This document shows positions 1 through 10,521 of a stretch of 64,000 nucleotides of DNA, piece by piece. The position numbers were made by a program, and so were the translations under genes. Source of the stretch: Bombyx mori. Lineage: Eukaryota; Arthropoda; Insecta; Lepidoptera; Bombycidae. The DNA is taken from assembly GCF_030269925.1 (NCBI RefSeq), contig NC_085135.1, positions 5,456,753-5,520,752 on the forward strand, written 5' to 3'. The notes under the pieces are model-generated. The model did no database searches. It was given only the letters and a program-made list of their open reading frames with translations, and was not told where the DNA came from. Numbering within the stretch: position 1 is the stretch's first letter; each line of letters starts with the position of its first letter.

Positions 1-580
1 AGCACCAGTAATTATTCGTAATGCTCTATTTTGCACAATATCTAATTTCCTAAGAATAGAAAAATTTGCGTTCGAAAAGAACATACAGCCATAATCGAAA
101 TGGCTTCGGATTGTTGCAATGTAAATTGTTTTTAAAACTTAGGGATCAGCTCCCCATTTTACTCCAGTTAGCGATTTTAATATATTCAAACCTAATTCAG
201 CTCTTTTACAAATAACATCAATATGAGTTTTCCATGAAAGATCAAAATCTAGAGAAAGACAACATATTTTACGAAAGATTGAGCAGGAATAATATCATAA
301 TTGTATAAAACTTTAGGGTAATGCAATCCATTTTGGGAAAATAAAATTGCAGAACTTTTGGAAATATTGACCTCAAGTTTTAGGGAATTTGTAAGTAAAT
401 CGTAAATATTACGCCAACAACTATTCATAACCGATTCACCACTTTTAATATCATTACAGTTTACATAGAGAACAAGATCGTCAGCAAAAAATAAATGTTT
501 TACAGAATTTGGAATTTTCTTTATGAAACATACTAAACTAAGTATGAATATGAGAGGTGATAAAACGCAACCTTGAGGAG
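1..580 (-). pseudogene. C ORF2, 3' RT portion (FADD block)
   Basis: Reverse transcriptase blocks from TPQGCVLSPLIF through the catalytic LFFADDLVLYV near 481-500 to the thumb region. The frame breaks at about 249, and the neighbouring frame continues with DLSWKTHIDVICKRAELGLN and then SHFDYGCMFFSNANF, interrupted by a stop near 150. The fragment starts exactly where the poly(A) of LINE A is embedded, at 581. It is not functional. Confidence 0.8.
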
Positions 581-639
581 TTTTTTTTTTTATTGCCTTT
601 GTAGGCAGACGAGCATACGGCCCACCTGATGGTAAGTGG

Positions 640-2156
640 TCACCGTCGCTCATGGACGTCAGCAATGCCAGGGGCAGAGCCAAGCCGCTGCCTACCATAA
701 AGAACTCTCCGCAAGCCTCGTTTGAAGAAGGACATGTCATAGCGCTCGGAAAACACCGTGGAGGGGAGTTCATTCCAAAGCCGGATGGTACGTGGCAAAA
801 AAGATCTTTGGAAACGCACTGTCGATGAACGCAGCGGTTCCAGATAATATGGATGAACTCTGCTCCGATGGCGGGAGGTGCGATGATAAAAAGAAGATGA
901 GGGAATCATCGCGAATAATTCCTCAGAACATTCCCCATGGACCATCCGGTATAAAACACAGAGAGAACCGAAGTCCCTCCGTAGACCCAGAGGTTCCAAG
1001 CGATCCGCGAGAGCAGGACTATCGACCATCCGAACAGCCCGTTTCTGTATGGAGTCAAATGGAAGTAGCTGGTATTTGGGAGCCCCGGCCCAGAGGTGAG
1101 AGCAGTACTCCACGCGAGGTCGGACCTGCGCTTTATAAAGCGCAAGTCTCTGTCCAGGCGTGAAATATCGCTTCGCTCTGTTGAGAACTCCCAACATTTT
1201 AGAGGCCAATTTGGCTTTACCTTCCAAATGACTCCGAAACTGGACATCGCTCGAAATATCGACCCCCAGAATCCCGATACTCGCGGAAAGCTGCAGGGAT
1301 ACTCCTTGAAATTCCGGCGCCATGACAAAAGGGTCCTTCTTCGCAGTGAACGCGCAAACCTGTGTCTTCAATGGGTTCAACTGAACTGAATTCAGTTCAC
1401 CCCACTTGGAGACCCGCCCCAGAGAGTTCTCCACTTCAGACACAAGTTTTAATCGCCTCTCGTGTACAACGCTTCGAGAGAGACTCTGATGGCCGATATA
1501 TCGCGCATCCCCCGTGCTGTCATCCGCATAGCAATGCATGCCATCAATAGATAGCATGTCATTGATATGCAGTATGAAAAGCGTGGGGGAGAGCACCGAA
1601 CCTTGTGGAACACCAGCGTTGATGGTCATGGTATCGGAGCAGCAGCCGTCGACTACAACTGCGATGCTCCGTCCATTCAAAAAGCTAGCGATCCACTTGC
1701 AGAGTCCCTCAGGGATCCCGTATGCTGGAAGCTTCGATAGAAGTGCCCTATGCCAGACCCTGTCGAAGGCCTTCGCAATGTCAAGGCTCACAGCGAGAGC
1801 CTCGCCCTTGCTTTCCAAGGCTTCAGCCCATTTATGTGTGAGGTATACAAGAAGATCGCCAGCTGAGCGGCCATGACGGAAACCGTACTGCCGGTCACTG
1901 ATCAGCTGGCGATCCTCAAGATACTTAAGAAGTTGGATGTTTATGATTCGCTCCATCACCTTGGAAAGCAAGGAAGTTATCGCGATAGGTCTGTAATTCG
2001 AGGGGTCTGACCGGTCACCCTTCTTGGGGATAGGGTGGACATGAGCAGTCTTCCATGAAGACGGAACCCTGTTGGTATTGTACGAGAGGCGATATAGACG
2101 CGTTAGCGCGGGTGTCAATTCAGGGGCGCATGTTTTTAGAACCACTGCGTTGATGC
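640..2156 (-). pseudogene. LINE A ORF2, C-terminal half: reverse transcriptase
   Basis: An uninterrupted RT frame to the stop at 640: SNYRPIAITSLLSKVMERI, AVSLDIAKAFDRVWH, NAGVPQGSVLSP and the catalytic box CYADDST, followed by the thumb and a C-terminal domain ending DVHERR. It copies the element RNA at a nicked chromosomal site. It is separated from its endonuclease half (6755-8197) by the 4.6-kb LINE B, so it cannot make the whole protein. Confidence 0.85.
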
Positions 2157-2188
2157 AAATTCAAATTCAAATTCAAATTCAAAATCAT
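2157..2188 (-). repeat. 3' terminal microsatellite of LINE B
   Basis: About four to five tandem units of six bases (AAATTC on the plus strand, GAATTT on the element strand) lie exactly at the junction with LINE A. CR1-group LINEs typically end in short tandem repeats rather than a pure A tail, so this marks the true 3' end of B. Confidence 0.8.
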
Positions 2189-2452
2189 TTATTTCAACTT
2201 AGATGTCAGTATGACACACTTGTTGAATGTCAAAATACAAATAACAATGTTAACTCTACCACCGGTTCCAAAAAAAGCCACAGTCCTGAGAAGAACCGGC
2301 GAAACAAACTCAGCGGGCTTTTTTTTTTCTTTTTGTTTTTTCTCAAATATTTTCTTTTTTTTAAATAAATAGAAATATTCACAATAAAAGAAAAAACAAG
2401 TCTAAAAAAATAATAATAATAATGAAAAATGAAAAGGCCAGGAGCGAGCGCC

Positions 2453-5300
2453 TCATTCCCACGTAGTGCCATCTAGTAAATAATCCTTAACTTTATAATA
2501 TGCCTTGTTGCACAAACGTTCCTTAACAGTTTTCTTAAATCTATGAACAGGTAGTAGTTGAACGTTTAGTGGGATCTTGTTGAAAAGCTGTACACCCAGC
2601 CCCCTAAAAGAGTTGCTTATTTTCTTAATTCGAGCCGCCGGCAACGCAAGCCTATGTTTGTTCCTAGTGTTCACATTGTGCAAATCGCAGACTCTGGGGA
2701 ATTCTTCAATGTTTTTACGCACGTACAATAAATTTTCAAAAATGTATTGGGACGCTAAAGTTAGAATTTTGATTTCCTTAAACTTGTCCCTCAAGGATTC
2801 CCTCGGGTGCATATTATAAATAGCACGAATAGCCCTCTTCTGCAGGATGAAAATCGTTTCGACATCGGCAGCATTGCCCCATAGCAAAATGCCATAGGAC
2901 ATAACACTATGAAAATAACAAAAATAAACCAAGCGTGCCGTATCTTCATTAATATACATTCGTATTTTTTTTACCGCAAACGCTGCAGAACTAAGCCTAC
3001 TCGCTAACTTGCATATGTGAGGACCCCACTGCAGCTTAGAATCAACTGTTATACCAAGAAAAACTGTCGAATTCACAAGCTCCAGTGTCTCTCCACTTAC
3101 AGTAATATTAGTGTCAACTTGTCTAACATTAGGTGTGGTAAATTTTATACATTTTGTTTTTTTGTTATTTAATAACAGATTATTAACACTAAACCAATGT
3201 ACCACGCGCGAGATAGCATCATTCACATCGTCATAATCTTCCAAATGTCGTTTAATTTTAAACAATAATGATGTATCATCAGCGAATAATACGACCTCGT
3301 GACGGGTTTCAATAAACTTAGGTAAATCATTGATATATACAAGAAATAGGAAGGGACCCAATATGGAACCCTGAGGAACACCCATATTAAGTAAGACACC
3401 GGAAGATCTCGTTCCTTTAACGTCTACCTTTTGGATTCTTCCGGATAAATAAGATTTAATAAGTTCTAATGAAACGCCCCTAATACCATAATGGTGTAAT
3501 TTCCTCAACAATGTATTATGCTCAACACAATCAAAAGCTTTAGATAAGTCGCAGAAAACCCCAAGGGCATTATGCGACTCTTCCCAAGCCTGAAAAATAT
3601 TTTTAATGAGATCTACACCTGCATCAATAGTTGAACGACCTCTAGTGAATCCATATTGTTTGTTATGAAGCAGGTTATTGGAATTGAAGTGGTTCAAAAG
3701 TTGTTCCAGAATAATTTTTTCAAAAATTTTACTCAATGTTGGTAGTACTGAAATGGGCCTAAAGTTAGAGGGGTCAAAAGTACTACCAGATTTAAATAAC
3801 GGTATTATTTTACTATATTTCATTAGATCAGGAAACACACCACCATCAATACAGTCATTAAATATTGTAGCAAGGTAAGGTGCAATTATATCAATAATGG
3901 ATTTTATAACATTAATTGAAATTCCCCATAAATCACCAGTTTTCTTAATATTAATGAGCTTGAAATTATCAATTATGTCCTTTATATCAATATTTGTGAA
4001 CTTAAAGTTAACACTGCATTTATCAACATGATTTTGCAGTAATGATTCGGCGACGGTAGGAGATGAAATTAAAGATTTTGTGGTAGAAGCTGGGATATCA
4101 GCAAAGTAGTGCTCAAAGGCACTGGCCACTTCTTGATGAGAAGTTATTATTCGATTATTGATTTTTAAAGTTAATTCAGCATTGCTGTTTCTGACATTCC
4201 CAGTCTCCCTATTAATGATATTCCAAGTCATTTTAATTTTGTCAGGTGCATTTTTTATAGGATTGCCTAAGTGCAATGACTTGGCCAATGTACAGACTTT
4301 TTTAAACAGCTTGGAATATTTAGAGACATACTCATGAAATGACTTATTATGATTATATGATTTTTCATGATAGAGATCGTATAATCTCTGCCTACTTTTG
4401 TGAATTCCAACAGTCGCCCATTCATTGAATGATCTTTTATTATGTAAGATCAGAGTTTTAGAAGTAAAGATGGCACTAAATTCAGAATTAATAACATTAA
4501 ATAAATCCATGTAATGAACATTAGGATCTTCACTATAACAAACATTCGGAATTTTTGCCAAAACTTTACCTCTAAGCTTCTCCAAACGTCTAATATTAAT
4601 AGGAACAAACGGTAGCTTTCTTGTACTATTAACATCTGAAACAGATTTAATTTTAAAAGATAAGAATTGTCCACTGTGGTCTGAACTTAAATGATTAATA
4701 ATGCATTTATGTAAAGGTTTTACATTTGTGAAAATATTATCTATACACGTTGCCGATGTGCTAGTTATTCTTGTGGGCTCTGAAAATAGATTGCTAAGGT
4801 TATATGATTTTAACAATGTTCTGAGTCTAATAGTGGCATTTGTATTCTTTCTAATAAATTTATATAAAATCACCACAAATAAAAACATGTTTATTAGAAA
4901 CAGAAAGCTTTAATAAAACACGTTCCATTATATTTTCAAAAAAATCATATAACGAATTCGGGGGCCTGTACACACTTACAACAATGAATCGCTCAAGCTC
5001 TACACATGCCATTTCAATAATCCGTTCCACAGAGAGGCTCACAATGTCTCTACGTTCCTTACATTTATAATCTTTATTAACAATGATCAGTGAGCCACCT
5101 CGTATAGCATTCTCTCTGCAGAAGGAACTTACAACCTGGTGATTTTTAAAATTACAATTTAATTCATATTTTTTAAGCCAATGTTCAGTAACACATAGAA
5201 CATTGACTTTATTATAATCTAGGAACAAATCAATTTCAAGTTCTTTACCCATCAAACCTTGTAAGTTCTGATGCACCAGGTTGATCACAGTTGTTTTCAA
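2453..5300 (-). pseudogene. LINE B ORF2: APE-type endonuclease and reverse transcriptase (one frameshift)
   Basis: The N-terminal part (5300 to about 4860) shows an endonuclease layout: LVHQNLQGLMGKELEID, LCVTEHWL and VFICGDF. The frame then shifts by one near 4870. The remaining 800 codons carry the endonuclease SSDHSGQF motif, RT blocks NFRPISVLPTLSKIFE, GVFCDLSKAFDCV, NMGVPQGSILGP and LFADDTSLLF, and a C-terminal domain ending LDGTTWE. Apart from the frameshift the protein looks complete, so the copy is fairly young. Confidence 0.85.
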
Positions 5301-5377
5301 AGAAATATTATTTGTTGATGGGCTGTGTCCAAATAAATCATATTTACTGCAAGAGGTAAACTCTGTTGTCTTAGTAA

Positions 5378-6754
5378 TTAATTTAAAGTACTTGGAACGG
5401 ATTCCAAATTAATAGATGTCATATTTTTTTTCTGCTCAAAAGAAGCAGTAGGTTGATTAGCCAAATTCATGGCTAGATAAATGTGTAAAAAATAATGTAG
5501 CGAGTTTGCTACTTGTCTAAAATTGTAGCTACCTAAATAGAATTTGTTAGGTTTTGTCATAATAATACATTTATTTTTTATCATGCAATTAATGTCAATA
5601 GTATAAAATATATTTTCTGATTTGCATGGTGTCATGACATAATAATTATTAACATTAGAAATTGTCTGCATGAAATCATTAATGCAATGTCTGATTTTAT
5701 TTTCTGCTGGCATACTCTGAATGAATGGAAATGCAAACATGATGATCTTTTTCACCTGTAGTGTTAATAATTGATTTATTTGATATTTTATATCTCTTAT
5801 ATCTGCATTTCCCCTTCTCCCAATCATTATGATTATTGTTGTGTTAGGGCAATGAGTCACATTTAAAATTTTATTGAGTATGTGGGTACATGAAGCCCCA
5901 GGCATACAATAATTTATGACAGATTGTCCCAAACACAGATCATTCAGCGCTACACCCATATTTTTCCCTAGTTCATCACTGAATATTTTAATAATGTTTT
6001 TAGTAAGCGCAGGTTTCATTATATTGTTTACAACGGGCTTAGAGGTAGAACTAGAAAATTGATTTTGACTATTGGAACAGTCTGGTACTGGAGAACCTGA
6101 TATAGAGCAATGGCATTTACAATTAGCATATTGTAATGTCAGAGATTCAAATCGCTCTTTATTATTATTACACAAATCTAGCAGGCTATCCATCACCGAT
6201 ATATGTTCACATATGTCTTTTTGAGCATATTCATAATTTTTTGTTACATTGTCCAAATCAGTTTTCAACGAATTTATTTGTGAAGTTAACTTTTCTATTT
6301 CTAACTCATGATTGTGATGAACATGTTGTAATTCTTCAAGTGAAGTATTTAGTTTTGTACGCAGTGCATTTCGGTCTTTGCATATAGTTTTTATATAATT
6401 AATAGATTTTCTAGGTTTTAATACTTGCTCCGTTTTATTTATAAACTTATTTAACTTAGAATATCTCTTATACTTTTTCTTACTAAGAACTAATCGAGAG
6501 GAATGTGTACTATCGGAGTCACCACCAGTCAAATCTATTGTAGGTATGTCACACTCAGAAGTGGTGATCACTGTTCCCGAAGCTGGTTCACTCTCGATCA
6601 GTTCCGAGTACAGGCTCTGTGTTTTTTGGGCTTTTAGATTTATTATCTCTAACTGTAAATTAGAGATACAATCATGTGCCTCAGAAAGTTTGACTTTCAG
6701 TTCAGCTGAGAGTTGGAGCGACTCAACATACTCACCGCTGCACTGATCGAAGCA
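5378..6754 (-). CDS. LINE B ORF1: coiled-coil and SGNH-like esterase protein (5' truncated)
   Basis: The first ~200 residues are rich in heptad leucines (LQLSAELKVKLSEAHDC, then a second coiled coil near LEIEKLTSQINSLKTDL). The second half has a PGA block (YCMPGASCTHIL) and a hydrophobic strand followed by GRRGNAD, which fits the esterase-like domain known in ORF1 of CR1-group LINEs. The usual GxND is altered, so catalysis is doubtful. The ORF is open upstream across the junction into the LINE A endonuclease. The role would be RNA binding in the retrotransposition particle. Confidence 0.6.
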   Translation of the reverse strand, partial: CFDQCSGEYVESLQLSAELKVKLSEAHDCISNLQLEIINLKAQKTQSLYSELIESEPASGTVITTSECDIPTIDLTGGDSDSTHSSRLVLSKKKYKRYSKLNKFINKTEQVLKPRKSINYIKTICKDRNALRTKLNTSLEELQHVHHNHELEIEKLTSQINSLKTDLDNVTKNYEYAQKDICEHISVMDSLLDLCNNNKERFESLTLQYANCKCHCSISGSPVPDCSNSQNQFSSSTSKPVVNNIMKPALTKNIIKIFSDELGKNMGVALNDLCLGQSVINYCMPGASCTHILNKILNVTHCPNTTIIIMIGRRGNADIRDIKYQINQLLTLQVKKIIMFAFPFIQSMPAENKIRHCINDFMQTISNVNNYYVMTPCKSENIFYTIDINCMIKNKCIIMTKPNKFYLGSYNFRQVANSLHYFLHIYLAMNLANQPTASFEQKKNMTSINLESVPSTLN

Positions 6755-8197
6755 ATCTGGCCCACTCGACTTATGGACATCAAGAAGCCGAAGCTCCTGC
6801 CTGACCGCACGCTGTTTGATGCGAATCTCAGGCATGGAGCTGTCACACCGGGAGATGTTGGGCGGCGTGGCTCCCCCGTCATCCAAAGTCGAGTATGAGG
6901 CAAAGAGCTTGACCAGAAGGTCAGCCTTCTCCTTCGCACTATGAGCCAGACTGTCATTGAACTTACGCAGTGGTGGAAGGCTAGACCTGCAGAAGTTACC
7001 TTCTGCAGCCTTAGCTAGCGACCAGAAAGCACGGCTCCCAGAGGGATAGCTATTCAGTCGCTCGCCAATTCTGGCAACGTGCTCCGACTTCGCCTTGGCA
7101 ATAGCCCTCTTATAGGACCTAGAGGCGGCGTTAAATTTCCGCCTTTTCTCCGAGATATCAGGATCCCGGCATCTCCTAGCAACATTAAATGCCACGTATG
7201 CAGACCGCTTGAGCCGTGCAGCATCCCTACTGGCTTTATTATACCAGGGTTTGCTGCGACCCCCAACGGGCACCTCAGAAGAAGGAATGAATAATTCCAT
7301 TCCCTGAAGCACCACGTCTTTAAGTCGGTCCGCACAGACGTCAGGATCATCGGAGGAAAAGCAGAGCCGCCCCCATGGGTAGGATGCGTAAAATTCACGC
7401 ATTCCATCCCAGTCTGCTGACCTGTACCGCCAAACTCTTCGAAACCCGGTCGTCGTTCGACGACTAGGACGAGAGAGTGGTATGGAAGCACGGATAAGGC
7501 AGTGATCAGACGATCCAAGTGGAGCGTCGACCACCACACTGTATCCAGCTGGGTGAGTGGTCAGCAGAAGGTCCAACAAAGAAGGCTCGTGCCCCTCAAT
7601 GTCTGGGACACGGATGGGCTGTGTCACCAGTTGTGAGAGGCCGTAGGAAAAGGCGAAATCGTAGGCAGCCCGACCCGGGAGGTCAGTGGTTCTGGACCCC
7701 AACCACTCCTGGTGATGAGCGTTAAAGTCACCAAGGACCACCACTTCCGCAGATGGGTACTGCTCAAGCACGCGGTCAGTCCCCTCTTGTACATGCTCAA
7801 ACAGAGCTGACCCCGCATCACTGCTGTGAGACCTGTACAGGCAAGCGTAGACTCTGGTACAGCCCCCATAGTCCACGCGTAGCCACAAGAGGGACAGGTC
7901 CCGTTGCTCGAGGCCCCGAAGCCGACGACAGCAGACATCCTCCCGGATAAACACGCACACCCCGGCTTTACACAGGACGGTGTGCTCCAATGCGTAGCCG
8001 GGGTATCCGAGGTACGACGTATCGTCCGGGGCAGATATCTGCGTCTCAGTCAGGAAAAAGAGGGCAGGCTGCGCCGTCTCAAGGTGGTGATGTACGGCGT
8101 CAAGGTTACTGTGTAGGCCCCTGACATTGCTGAAATCCACATTAAACGTGGAATGGGGATCCGCCGAAAAAACTCTTTTTCTTTTGTCGACTTTCAT
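6755..8197 (-). pseudogene. LINE A ORF2, N-terminal half: APE-type endonuclease and linker
   Basis: Starts at ATG 8197 (MKVDKRKRVF). Endonuclease motifs appear in order: FSNVRGLHSNLD, LFFLTETQI, VVLGDFNAHHQEW and LGSSDHCLIR. A basic linker (RDAARLKRSAY, SEHVARIGERLNSYPSGSRAFW) leads to LDVHKSSGPD, the start of the RT domain, where LINE B cuts in. Without the RT half it is inactive, although it stays open into B's ORF1 as a 939-codon chimera. Confidence 0.8.
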
Positions 8198-8257
8198 ATT
8201 ATTATTAATTTTAGTTGGAGAGTAAGGATTTGGAGAGGTAGGATGCTAGAGGTGAGA

Positions 8258-8616
8258 TCAAGGCAATACCTGAATAAAGCCTTTAGTAGAAATTTTAGGA
8301 CCAAATAAACTAGATTTAATTTTCAAAAACATAGAGCGCTTGTTCAGAAAATTGTACAGCCAGAACAGACCATGTCCTGGAAAGCCTAAAGAATGTAGAC
8401 TTTTAATAAGGTAGGAATGATCTATATTATCAAAAGCCCCTTTAATATCTAAAAATGCCGCTAATGTAAATTGATTATTATGGAAGTTATTTTTAATATC
8501 GCCAATCAAACAGCTTAAGTTATCTATCGTACTTTTACCTTTACGAAATCCGTATTGAGTACTTGGTATTAAGTTGTTATTTTCAGTAAACCACTCTAAC
8601 CTGTTTTTTAACATAG
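8258..8616 (-). pseudogene. C ORF2, middle RT fragment
   Basis: Encodes LKNRLEWFTENNNLIPSTQ, YGFRKGKSTIDNL and TLAAFLDIKGAFDNIDHS, standard RT blocks before the catalytic box. It is bounded on the left by LINE A and on the right by the LTR of element D, whose ATAG target duplication occupies 8613-8616. It joins to 29774 upstream and 580 downstream. Confidence 0.8.
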
Positions 8617-9004
8617 TGTAGCGGGTTATATTCAGGTATAAACCCACTAACTGTCGATACGTCCAGGAATCGAACCCGCACGGCGTCCGGCCACAAGCAA
8701 ACGATGTCGGTAAATTAAACGAAACAATACGAGAAATAGATATATATTACGACAACACGATACACTACAGATTATTAACAAATTAACGAGACACAAAACA
8801 AACGATTAACAAATATATGAATTTACAATAATGAGAGAGAAACGCGCGATCAGTACGAGGCTTTGTGGCGGACTGCTGGTGCAGCAGCCCGGCGTCACCT
8901 GCGATAACGCGGCCGCGCGTTGGCTCCTGATTGGCGCGCGCACGCATCACCTGATTTTTGCGCGCAGGTCCGCACTCAGGTAGCCGTGGCAGGATGATGC
9001 CACA
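8617..9004 (-). repeat. 3' LTR of element D
   Basis: Begins TGTAGCGGG and ends GATGCCACA on the plus strand. It matches 29386-29773 base for base except for about three substitutions (two near 8690, one near 8917). The left flank is the ATAG duplication; on the right it meets the polypurine tract. Confidence 0.93.
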
Positions 9005-9007
9005 GTA

Positions 9008-9020
9008 CTCCCCCGCCGAG
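9008..9020 (-). promoter_or_regulatory. Polypurine tract of element D
   Basis: On the element strand a run CTCGGCGGGGGAG lies just outside the 3' LTR, where plus-strand DNA synthesis is primed in LTR retrotransposons. Position and composition are as expected. Confidence 0.7.
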
Positions 9021-9028
9021 ACCGATAG

Positions 9029-9694
9029 CTACGGTCGATAGTAGTCCGGGAAGGTGACTGTACGGCCGCTTCTCGTCTTTTGTACTGGACGCTGATGTTC
9101 TTCGCTCGCCTCGCTGGTCTTCTGTTTGTCTTCTCTCTTGCCATCGTCTCGCGTGATATAGGCAGGTTTTAGGCGATCTATGGTGACGGTTAATTGTTTG
9201 CCATTTACCTCAATGTCGAACGATTTCGATCCTCTTCTTAAGACTTTGTAGGGGCCAATGTATGGTGGTTCGAGCGACTTTCGGAGGGGTCCTTGCCTCA
9301 GGAACACATGGGATGTCATGTTTAGGTCCTTAGGCACGTAGAAGGTTCGGTTTTCGCTGTGCCATGTAGTCGGTCGAGGGGCAAGTTTGTTCATATGTCC
9401 GCGTAGTCGATAAGCCAGGTCGTTGTCGTCTCCTGGGGGTGTTGCGGATGTGTTGAAGAACTGTCCAGGTAAGCGGAGAGGCTCACCGTAGACCAGTTCT
9501 GCTGCGGATGCCTGGATGTCATCTTTCCAGGCGCTGCGGATGCCCAGAAGTACCATGGGAAGACTTTCGGTCCATCGTGGGTTGGCGTGGCACATGACGG
9601 CTGCTTTGAGTTGTCGGTGTAGCCTTTCGACAAGGCCGTTGGCTGCGGGGTGGTAGGCCGTCGTTGTGTGATGGCAGGTGCCGACCAGGCCCGA
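9029..9694 (-). CDS. D pol, C-terminal piece: end of integrase core and GPY/F module
   Basis: Starts at the S insertion with GTCHHTTTAYHPAANGLVER, the block holding the third catalytic acid (E of VER) of the D,D,E integrase core. It runs through YIGPYKVLRRGSKSF (GPY/F module, chromatin and DNA contacts) to a stop at 9029. The preceding integrase half, with HHCC and both aspartates, is at 20894-21757. The frame is intact, so pol is broken only by the insertions. Confidence 0.85.
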   Translation of the reverse strand, partial: SGLVGTCHHTTTAYHPAANGLVERLHRQLKAAVMCHANPRWTESLPMVLLGIRSAWKDDIQASAAELVYGEPLRLPGQFFNTSATPPGDDNDLAYRLRGHMNKLAPRPTTWHSENRTFYVPKDLNMTSHVFLRQGPLRKSLEPPYIGPYKVLRRGSKSFDIEVNGKQLTVTIDRLKPAYITRDDGKREDKQKTSEASEEHQRPVQKTRSGRTVTFPDYYRP

Positions 9695-9837
9695 GGGACC
9701 TGGGCGGGCCCCCCGGCGCGCACTCTGCGTGGCCGGGGGCTCCGTCTGTGGGGGAGTTTTGCTGGACTTCCACCGGGCGCGTCCGTAGGTGGCGGATAAC
9801 GGGATCCTCTGGGAACAGTCCCACTCCCAGGGGTATC

Positions 9838-9941
9838 GTCCGATCTTTTTCGTTGCAAGGATTCTTAGGTGTTAGGGAGGTAGGTTAGGTGTAGGAGTAG
9901 GGTAGCCTAGTTAGGCTTTGCAACGAAAGAGATCGGATGAC
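9838..9941. repeat. Head-to-head inverted repeat with TTAGG-like spacer at the 5' end of S
   Basis: Arms 9838-9858 and 9919-9941 are inverted copies of TTGCAACGAARAGATCGG with about two mismatches. The 60-bp spacer holds four TTAGG pentamers and several TAGGG/TAGGAG variants. TTAGG is the insect telomere unit, and some R1-clade LINEs (SART1, TRAS1) insert in it. This may be a fossil telomeric target or only G-rich leader; sequence alone does not decide. Confidence 0.5.
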
Positions 9942-10521
9942 GCGGACCAAAACCAGCAGGGGGAGTTGCGGGCTCTCCACGCCCTTCATTCGCTGAAGGG
10001 TGTTCCTCCTGGAGATGCTCGGGCTCCCTCTCTTTTCCCCTTTCTTCCCCTTTTTTGTTTTTCTACGGGTCACGTCCGACCCGTTTCGGACGTAACCCTT
10101 GGGAGATGGTGGGCCACTTTTGGCCTGCCTTTCGATGGAGAAGTGAGCCGGCGTTGCTTACGCATCTTCCGGCCGCTGGTCGCCATGTCCCCGGCTTCGG
10201 CTACAGGGGCACGCCCTCCAGAGGGGGGTACCGGTATACCGGCGTGGCTTCGTCGTCGTTGCTCGTTTGAGCGTCGGGCGGTGGTCTGCCGTGTTGCCCG
10301 TTGCACTCGGCGGGCCGCCGGCCAACCCGTAATCCTCACCGCGTGGGGGACGGGGGCCGCTGCCGCGAGGCACGGGGCCGCGAGGACGTAAACCTCTTTA
10401 AAAAATGCCCCAATCCTAAGCTCTGGTGCCCGGCAATGGGATGAATGGCTGGAGGGAGTCCAGTCCCAAGGGTACCAACCAGACCCCAGGGGACCGACCC
10501 CTGGTTAAACAAAAAGGAAAA

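Larger units (their letters stand above)
2157..6754 (-). mobile_element. LINE 'B' (CR1/Daphne-like), inserted in LINE A
   Basis: A minus-strand element with ORF1 (coiled coil plus esterase-like part), ORF2 (endonuclease plus RT), a 3' UTR, and a 3' tail of short repeats instead of poly(A). GCAA occurs at both edges (2155-2158 and 6752-6755), giving a possible 4-bp target duplication. Removing B restores the reading frame of A. ORF1 lacks an obvious start, so the copy is probably 5'-truncated. The clade call rests on the microsatellite tail and the ORF1 layout, both known from CR1-group elements. Confidence 0.75.
581..8257 (-). mobile_element. LINE 'A' (Jockey/CR1 group), inserted in C and split by LINE B
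   Basis: A minus-strand non-LTR element whose poly(A) tail appears as a T-run at 581-592 against C. Its two parts, 581-2156 and 6755-8257, give one ORF2 once LINE B is removed: HKSSGPD at 6755 continues as INAVVLKTCAPEL below 2156. No ORF1 is seen, so this copy is either 5'-truncated or its left part is only a short leader (8198-8257). The exact 5' boundary in C (about 8257) and a target duplication could not be fixed. The protein resembles the very common moth proteins annotated as jockey-like polymerase. Confidence 0.8.

Noticed and set aside
249..773. A 174-codon minus-strand frame read as one protein
   Set aside because: It crosses the junction between LINE A (3' UTR and tail) and LINE C; only the part below 580 is RT sequence.
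8660..8700. tRNA-like box (GGTTCGATTCC on the minus strand) in the LTR of D, and a similar one near 51725
   Set aside because: Only a B-box-like word; no A box at proper spacing and no cloverleaf could be drawn, so no tRNA gene is called.
9391..10391. Overlapping frames on both strands starting QRKRSDD
   Set aside because: They start at TTG in the inverted arms and show no domain; they are shadows in GC-rich leader sequence of S.
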